The translations under genes were made by a program, and so were the position numbers. A stretch of DNA of 64,000 bases from Dermacentor variabilis (Eukaryota > Arthropoda > Arachnida > Ixodida > Ixodidae), in contig NC_134576.1 of assembly GCF_050947875.1 (NCBI RefSeq), positions 54,998,255 to 55,062,254 on the forward strand, read 5' to 3'. Under the pieces are notes generated by a model, which saw only the letters and a list, made by a program, of their open reading frames with translations, searched no databases and was not told the DNA's origin. Positions within the stretch are counted from its first letter, which is position 1; each line of letters opens with the position of its first letter. This document shows positions 57,983 through 64,000 of this stretch, one piece after another.

Positions 57983-59294
57983 ACGCAGCGATCGCACGGG
58001 TTTGCAGCGACCGACTGCGCGTCTGCACGCATGTCCGCGCACACTGTTTTCCCTTCGCTGTGAGCGCGTTTTCGCACCGTGCCGTGAGCTTCAGGCCGCA
58101 GCATATGAGCATTTGACAGTACACTGCAACCATTGTTGGGTGGACGCTATCAGAACGTTTCAAAAATAATTTCGTTATAGAGACTCCGACGCCTACGGCG
58201 ACTGTGATGTGCCGTCGCGACGATTCAATCTTTTTTTGTCTTCTAAAGTCTTGGACATTTAATATTAGCTCTCAAGTTGCGTCGCACTGTATGCTTATCG
58301 GTCTGCTCAGCATGCGATTTCCCTCTGCTTCTTTTTCGTAATCCAGTGCATTAATTCATGACACAAGCACGACCATAAGTCATGCATTCTTTTAATGTGC
58401 GTCTTACCGCTCCCTTTCCATTCCGATGAACTTGCCAGTATCTAACATCAACAAGTTCATAGACCAAACCGTCGTGACATTAGGCGGGCAGCGGGCGCGT
58501 GCGAGCGTCTCAGTGCGCATTTTCTGCTACTCACAAAACATCGCAGCCCCGGCGCCGTAGAAGAAGTCTTCCTCAAGTCTGTGCTTGCTGCATACCCGAG
58601 TTGTAGCCGATGGCTGTCTGCCGGTTCTGTTTCGCCAGCCAAGCTTCACGCAGCTCCTTGTCCTGCGGCTACGTGTGAATAAGGCTGACACCGGGCTCCG
58701 TTGCGTACGTCCGGCACTGCGGCACCGAGCAGTAGCCTACCATGCTCCACGCCTCAAAGGCGGCCACTACCTATTATAGTACTTTCAAATGTCGACCGTC
58801 AAGCAGACACCCAAGGCGGTAAAGCCTCACCACTTAATCAGAACCGCAGCGCAGGTGGGACTTTAAACTATGGTTTTCAGCTCGCTTCGCCGCTTGCGAA
58901 GCAGCCGATGCGGCCGCTGTGTCCATGTGATCCCTCATGCCACGTCACGCCGACGGTGGCGCCGGCTTTTCCAGTGGTGGAGCTCGTCCCCAATATGGCA
59001 CGAACATAAAACTGCGTATACACACGAATTTGGCTTGCCGTTGGGATGTTTTAATTCTAGCGAATAACGGAAACGTATGTATATATCACAACGACAGTGC
59101 TCAGAAAACCCAAATTGTTGATATGTCAACGTAGTCCTCCCCTCTTGTTCATGAGAACGAAATTATTACAGTGGTCAGTTTGGTCGGCAAGAAGATCCCT
59201 CAAATGCCGAAGAAGAGGAGTCCATGGTTTGCCAAGCAGCCAGGCACGTGCCAGAAAACGCGTAGGACATCCCTTTATCACTGTAGTATACCTA
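57983..59294. other. Intergenic stretch, no gene seen
   Basis: Mixed composition, GC-richer at 58480-59000; no recognisable domains. Confidence 0.45.
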
Positions 59295-60782
59295 TGCAAA
59301 GGAGCTATGCAAAGGAGCTATGCAAAGGGGGAAGGCAGCTGGGGAGGATCAGGTAACAGCAGATTTGTTGAAGGATGGTGGTCAGATTGTTCTAGAGAAA
59401 CTGGCCACCCTGTATACGCAATGCCTCATAACCTCGAGCGTACCGGAATCTTGGAAGAACGCTAACATAATCCTAATCCATAAGAAAGGGGACGCCAAAG
59501 ACTTGAAAAATTATAGACCGATCAGCTTACTGTCCGTTGCCTACAAAGTATTTACTAAGGTAATCGCAAATAGAATCAGGAACACCTTAGACTTCTGTCA
59601 ACCAAAGGACCAGGCAGGATTCCGTAAAGGCTACTCAACAATAGACCATATTCACACTATCAATCAAGTGATAGAGAAATGTGCAGAATATAACCAACCG
59701 TTATATATAGCTTTCATTGATTACGAGAAAGCGTTTGATTCAGTCGAAACCTCAGCAGTCATGGAGGCATTACGGAATCAGGGTGTAGATGAGCCATATG
59801 TAAAGATACTGGAAGATATCTATAGCGGCTCCACAGCCACCGTAGTCCTCCACAAAGAAAGCAACAAAATCCCTATAAAGAAAGGCGTCAGACAGGGAGA
59901 TACGATATCTCCAATGCTATTCACAGCATGTTTACAGGAGGTATTCAGAGGCCTGGAGTGGGAAGAATTGGGGATAAAAGTTGATGGAGAATACCTTAGC
60001 AACTTGCGATTCGCTGATGATATTGCCTTGCTTAGTAACTCAGGAGACCAATTGCAATGCATGCTCACTGACCTGGAGAGGCAAAGCAGTAGGGTGGGTC
60101 TGAAAATTAATCTGCAGAAAACTAAAGTAATGTTTAACAGGCTCGGAAGAGAACAGCAGTTTACGATAGGTAGCGAAGCACTGGAAGGGGTAAGGGACTA
60201 CATCTACTTAGGGCAGGTAGTGACCACGGATCCGGATCATGAGACTGAAATAACCAGAAGAATAAGAATGGGCTGGGGTGCGTTTGGCAGGCATTCTCAA
60301 ATCATGAACAGCAGGATGCCACTATCCCTCAAAAGGAAAGTGTATAACAGCTGTGTGTTACCAGTACTCACATATGGGGCAGAAACCTGGAGACTTACGA
60401 AAAGGGTTCTGCTGAAATTGAGGACGACGCAACGAGCTATGGAAAGAAGAATGATGGGTGTGACATTAAGGGATAAGAAAAGAGCAGATTGGGTGAGGCA
60501 ACGAACGCGGGTAAACGACATCTTAGTTGAAATCAAGAAAAAGAAATGGGCATGGGCCGGACATGTAATGAGGAGGGAAGATAACCGATGGTCACTAAGG
60601 GTTACGGACTGGATTCCAAGGGAAGGGATGCGTAGCAGGGGGCGGCAGAAAGTTAGGTGGGCGGATGACATTAAGACGTTTGCAGGGACAACATGGCCAC
60701 AATTAGTACATGACCGGGGTAGTTGGAGAAGTATGGGAGAGGCCTTTGCCCTGCAGTGGGCGTAACTAGGCTGATGATGATG
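59295..60782 (+). mobile_element. 5'-truncated RTE-clade retrotransposon
   Basis: Encodes the RT ORF below and ends with TGATGATGATGA repeats, as RTE elements commonly do. The flanks share ATACCTA (59288-59294 and 60783-60789), a possible 7 bp target duplication. A 13 bp unit (GCTATGCAAAGGA) is repeated three times at the 5' border (59292-59330). Confidence 0.85.
59320..60765 (+). CDS. RTE-clade reverse transcriptase (481 codons, lacks endonuclease)
   Basis: ATG at 59320; the frame is uninterrupted to TAA. RT motifs in order: GKAAGEDQVTADLLKDGG, WKNANIILIHKKGD, NYRPISLLSVAYKVFTKVI, IAFIDYEKAFDSVETSAV, GVRQGDTISPMLFTACL and catalytic FADD (NLRFADDIALLSN). These are followed by LTYGAETWRLT and the RTE-type C-terminus WAWAGHVMRREDNRWSLRV...GRQKVRWADDI...MGEAFALQWA. 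The N-terminal APE endonuclease of full elements is missing because the copy is truncated just before the RT, so it cannot move on its own. The intact frame suggests recent insertion. Confidence 0.94.
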   Translation: MQRGKAAGEDQVTADLLKDGGQIVLEKLATLYTQCLITSSVPESWKNANIILIHKKGDAKDLKNYRPISLLSVAYKVFTKVIANRIRNTLDFCQPKDQAGFRKGYSTIDHIHTINQVIEKCAEYNQPLYIAFIDYEKAFDSVETSAVMEALRNQGVDEPYVKILEDIYSGSTATVVLHKESNKIPIKKGVRQGDTISPMLFTACLQEVFRGLEWEELGIKVDGEYLSNLRFADDIALLSNSGDQLQCMLTDLERQSSRVGLKINLQKTKVMFNRLGREQQFTIGSEALEGVRDYIYLGQVVTTDPDHETEITRRIRMGWGAFGRHSQIMNSRMPLSLKRKVYNSCVLPVLTYGAETWRLTKRVLLKLRTTQRAMERRMMGVTLRDKKRADWVRQRTRVNDILVEIKKKKWAWAGHVMRREDNRWSLRVTDWIPREGMRSRGRQKVRWADDIKTFAGTTWPQLVHDRGSWRSMGEAFALQWA

Positions 60783-60951
60783 ATACCTAAGAAGATACGG
60801 CAAAAGCCAACATACGCCATATATCCAAGAGCACATTGCTGCAAAAATTTCTGTGAATAATTAACTTTTCGGTTTGTCGGTTGAAAAGTATTTCTTTGCT
60901 ATTTCTAAGTTGTCATTTCTGGTTTTCTTGCATACATGTATGCGTATATGC

Positions 60952-60954
<3 letters not shown>

Positions 60955-60998
<44 letters not shown>
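60955..60998 (+). repeat. (AT)22 microsatellite abutting the gypsy pol
   Basis: Pure AT repeat that runs directly into the protease-coding sequence of the element at 61000. Confidence 0.95.
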
Positions 60999-60999
<1 letters not shown>

Positions 61000-61003
<4 letters not shown>

Positions 61004-64000
61004 GCGCAACAATTTCGGTCATGAGTGTCTCGTTTAAACACGTGTTAGGGCGAAAGGTTTTGTTTAAATGGGACGAAGATTCAAAGTTCTGTGGAGTGAG
61101 TGGTGAGCCGTTGCGACCTATTGGTGTGTGTAGTGCTGACGTATTTTTGGGAGGCCATGTTATTACGACAGAGTTTGTAATTATTCCTCGGTCGACCCAT
61201 GATGTTATTCTCGGCATGGACTTCTTGCGGGAGTGTGGTGCTACTGTCGACTGCCGCACCGGAAAAGTATTCTTAAGTGGTAGGATTCCATCAGGACTCC
61301 TGGAGAACCCTGTAGATCGCGAAACTACACTGTGTGTTTGTGGTGATACGGTCATACCTGCATCATCTACCGTTTGCGTTCCCGTTGTCTGTTGCGGCGC
61401 CGATTCCGACTGCTTCGAAGCTACCGTAGAACCGATGCACTTTAACTGTATGAAGAAAAATGTTTTGGTTCCACATTGTGTGGTGTCGATCAAAGGCGGA
61501 CGCACTGGCTTATGGACTGTAAACTGTTCTAAGGAGCCCGTTATACTACCTGACGGCATGAAATTAGCCTTCGCCAGGGAACACGCGTCCTTATCAGTGG
61601 CTCAACTTACAGATGTGCCGGAAGAACCTGACGGCCACAGTTCGGAAACGGCCCTTTTGTCGATGGTCAATAAATCGCTCAGCACGAGTGAACGCCGAAC
61701 GTTAGTGGGTGTGCTTTCGAAGCACGTTTCGGTATTCGACTTTGCGCAGAAGGACAATATACCTGCAATCCCTGCGTCTCGAACGCGCCATACCATCAAC
61801 ACGGGTTCGGCAAATCCGATTAGACAAAAGCCATATCGTGTTTCACCATCAGAGCGCCAGATTATCAACGAACAAGTGCACGAAATGATGAAAAAGGGAG
61901 TCGTACAAGAGTCAGCTAGTCCGTGGGCAGCTCCAGTGATTCTTGTTAAAAAAAAAGATGGATCTTGGAGATTTTGCGTCGACTATCGCCGTTTGAATGC
62001 TGTAACAAAAAAGGACGTGTACCCACTCCCACGTATTGATGACGCAATAGACTGCCTTCATTCCGCCTCTTACTTTTCCTCAGTAGATTTACGATCCGGC
62101 TATTGGCAAATTCCGATGCATCCTGACGACAAGGAGAAGACTGCCTTTGTAACCCCTGACGGGCTCTTCGAATTTAATGTGATGCCATTTGGATTGTGCA
62201 ACGCTCCGGCAACTTTCGAGAGATTTATGGACACTGTTTTGCGTGGCTTGAAGTGGAACATCTGCATGTGCTATCTCGACGACGTCGTCATCTTTGGCCG
62301 CACCTTCAGCGAACACAACTCGCGTCTGGATATTGTCCTGAACTGCATCAGAAACGCTGGTCTAGTTTTAAACTCTAAGAAATGCCACTTCGGAGACCGC
62401 CAAACCCTTGTGCTTGGGCACCTCGTCGACAAGGATGGCATCCGCCCTGATCCCCAGAAAACAGCAGCCGTTGAAGCGTTCAGTGCACCGCGCTGTGTCA
62501 AGGAGCTCCGTAGTTTTCTGGGGCTTTGTTCCTATTTCCGCCGATTTATTCCTAAATTCGCCGACGTTACGTATCCGCTGACATGCCTGCTACGAAAGGA
62601 CACCCCCTTTGAGTGGACTCCGGAGTGCGACTCTTCTTTTCGTCAGTTGAAGTTCCTGCTGACGTCACGACCGGTTCTTCAACACTTCAGTCCTTCAGCT
62701 CCGACAGAACTCCATACGGATGCCAGTGGCATAGGTATTGGTGCCGTCCTAGTTCAACGCTGCGGTGACCGCGAACACGTGATCGCATATGCAAGCCGCT
62801 CATTAAGTAGGCCCGAGCAGAATTACACTGTGACGGAACAAGAATGCCTCGCGGTAATATTTGCGGTTCAGCGGTTTCGTTCTTACCTGTATGGACGCCC
62901 CTTTACAGTGGTCACCGACCACCACTCGTTGTGTTGGCTTGTGAATCTTCGTGACCCTTGTGGCCGCCTTGCGCGCTGGGCGCTCCGACTGCAAGAGTAC
63001 AGCTTCACCGTCTCTTATAAGAGTGGTCGACGACACGCTGATGCGGACTGTCTCTCGCGTATGCCACTTAGTACTACGGACTGTGACGCCGATGACTTCG
63101 ATCACCTCGTGGCTTCTGTGTCGCCGCGTTTTCCAGACTTCGACTGTTTCAAAACCGAACAGCGAAAAGACGATAAATTAACACCGCTCTTCACCGCTAC
63201 GACCGCCTCGACGACAGCAAACCATTTCTGTGTACGTGATGGACTCCTCTATAAGAAGAACTTTTCCAGCACTGGCGCACGTTTTCTCCTAGTGGTGCCG
63301 GAGAGCCTTCGCACAGCGATTCTGCGTGCTATGCACGACGACCCTACGTCTGGCCATCTGGGTTCGGCGAGGACGCTTTACCGGATTCAGGAACGCTTTT
63401 ATTGGCCTGGAATGCGACAATCTGTTGAGACGTATGTGGCCAGCTGCATGCAGTGTCAGCGCCACAAACGGCCATCTACTGCTCCGGCAGGTCTTCTGCA
63501 GCCGATCCCGCCTCCAAGCACGCCTTTCCAACAAGTGGGCATTGACTTCGTAGGCCCATTTCCCAAATCAGCCAAGGGAAACCGCTGGATAGTTGTTTGC
63601 GTCGACTACCTCACACGCTACTGCGAGACGGCGGCCGTGCCCTCCGCAACTGCCACTGACGTTTCAACATTCCTGCTGCAATATGTGATCCTGCGACATG
63701 GTCCGCCCCGCGTGATCATCAGCGACCGTGGACGACAATTCACAGCGGACGTCGTAGAGGAGCTGCTTCGTTTGTGTGATTCCCACTTGCGTCACTCGAC
63801 ACCATACCATCCACAGACGAATGGGCTTACGGAGCGTACCAACCGAACAATTGTAAACTTGCTATCTATGTACGTTTCATCCGACCACAAGAACTGGGAT
63901 GACGTACTGCCTTTTATCACGTACGCATTCAACACCGCCAAGCACGAGACCACCGGCTATAGCCCTTTCTTCCTGCTGTACGCTCGGCCACCCCGGTACA
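61000..64000 (+). CDS. Ty3/gypsy pol: protease (truncated), RT, RNase H, integrase; runs off window
   Basis: A single open frame of about 1000 codons without a stop, continuing past the edge; first ATG at 61021. It begins with TGATISVMSVSF, the aspartic-protease active site minus its Asp codon, and continues to the protease C-terminus VILGMDFLRECGATV. RT (about residues 270-470) has the YLDD box (CYLDDVVIFGR). The connection motif is FLGLCSYFRRFIPKF. RNase H has HTDASGIGIGAVLVQ and VTEQECLAVIF. Integrase has the HHCC finger (about 770-825) and the DD35E triad: IDFVGPF, ISDRGRQF and TNGLTERTN, with exactly 35 residues between the last two. It differs clearly in sequence from the pol at 3-908, so it is another family. 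Gag and the protease N-terminus are absent upstream. Confidence 0.95.

Overview
The window looks like arthropod nuclear DNA, most probably from a hard (ixodid) tick. This is inferred from three tRNA-derived SINEs that resemble the tick Ruka family, from a dense mix of Ty3/gypsy, I-like, CR1/L2-like, RTE and mariner remnants, from long AT, GT and GAGT microsatellites, and from an intronless M13-type peptidase-like gene. No bacterial features are present. Many of the longer reading frames start at GTG, TTG or CTG, so start codons were re-read and eukaryotic ATG starts are given where one exists.

Layout. 1-5.1 kb: the 3' end of a Ty3/gypsy element with its polypurine tract and 3' LTR, a 1.65 kb dispersed repeat (second copy at 55.2-56.9 kb) and a complete but dead mariner. 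5.1-13.1 kb: repeat debris, a CR1/L2-like RT fragment, a 640 bp MITE with 30 bp terminal inverted repeats and an 8 bp target duplication, and just downstream the exons of a THAP zinc-finger gene or pseudogene. 15.65-27.12 kb (minus strand): a U2 snRNA gene cut into a 26 nt 5' piece and a structurally well-preserved ~150 nt 3' piece by two head-to-tail Tx1/Keno-type non-LTR retrotransposons. The upstream one (6.2 kb) has two intact ORFs. The downstream one (5.1 kb) has an intact ORF1 and a broken ORF2. 27-41 kb: mostly gene-poor AT-rich DNA with a SINE and decayed retroelement pieces. 41.2-43.0 kb (minus): a single-exon M13/neprilysin-like protein lacking the zinc-binding HExxH. 43-57 kb: a (GT)65 tract, minisatellites, SINEs and I-like fragments. 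57-64 kb: a CR1/L2-like tail, an RTE-clade ORF, and a Ty3/gypsy pol open for about 1000 codons to the window edge, beginning abruptly at an (AT)n tract exactly at the protease active site.

How it fits together. The sequence is dominated by selfish elements. The most notable system is the U2 locus: two divergent retrotransposon families of one architecture (three-knuckle ORF1; APE endonuclease + RT + C-terminal zinc-knuckle ORF2) sit in tandem at U2 nt 26-38, next to and within the branch-point recognition sequence. This points to site-specific targeting of a spliceosomal RNA gene. Keno elements of the Tx1 clade are known to target U2 in fish; their presence in a chelicerate, and as two families in one U2 gene, is the finding most worth checking. 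Host genes supported here are the U2 gene, the M13-like gene and the THAP exons, plus a few weak candidate exons.
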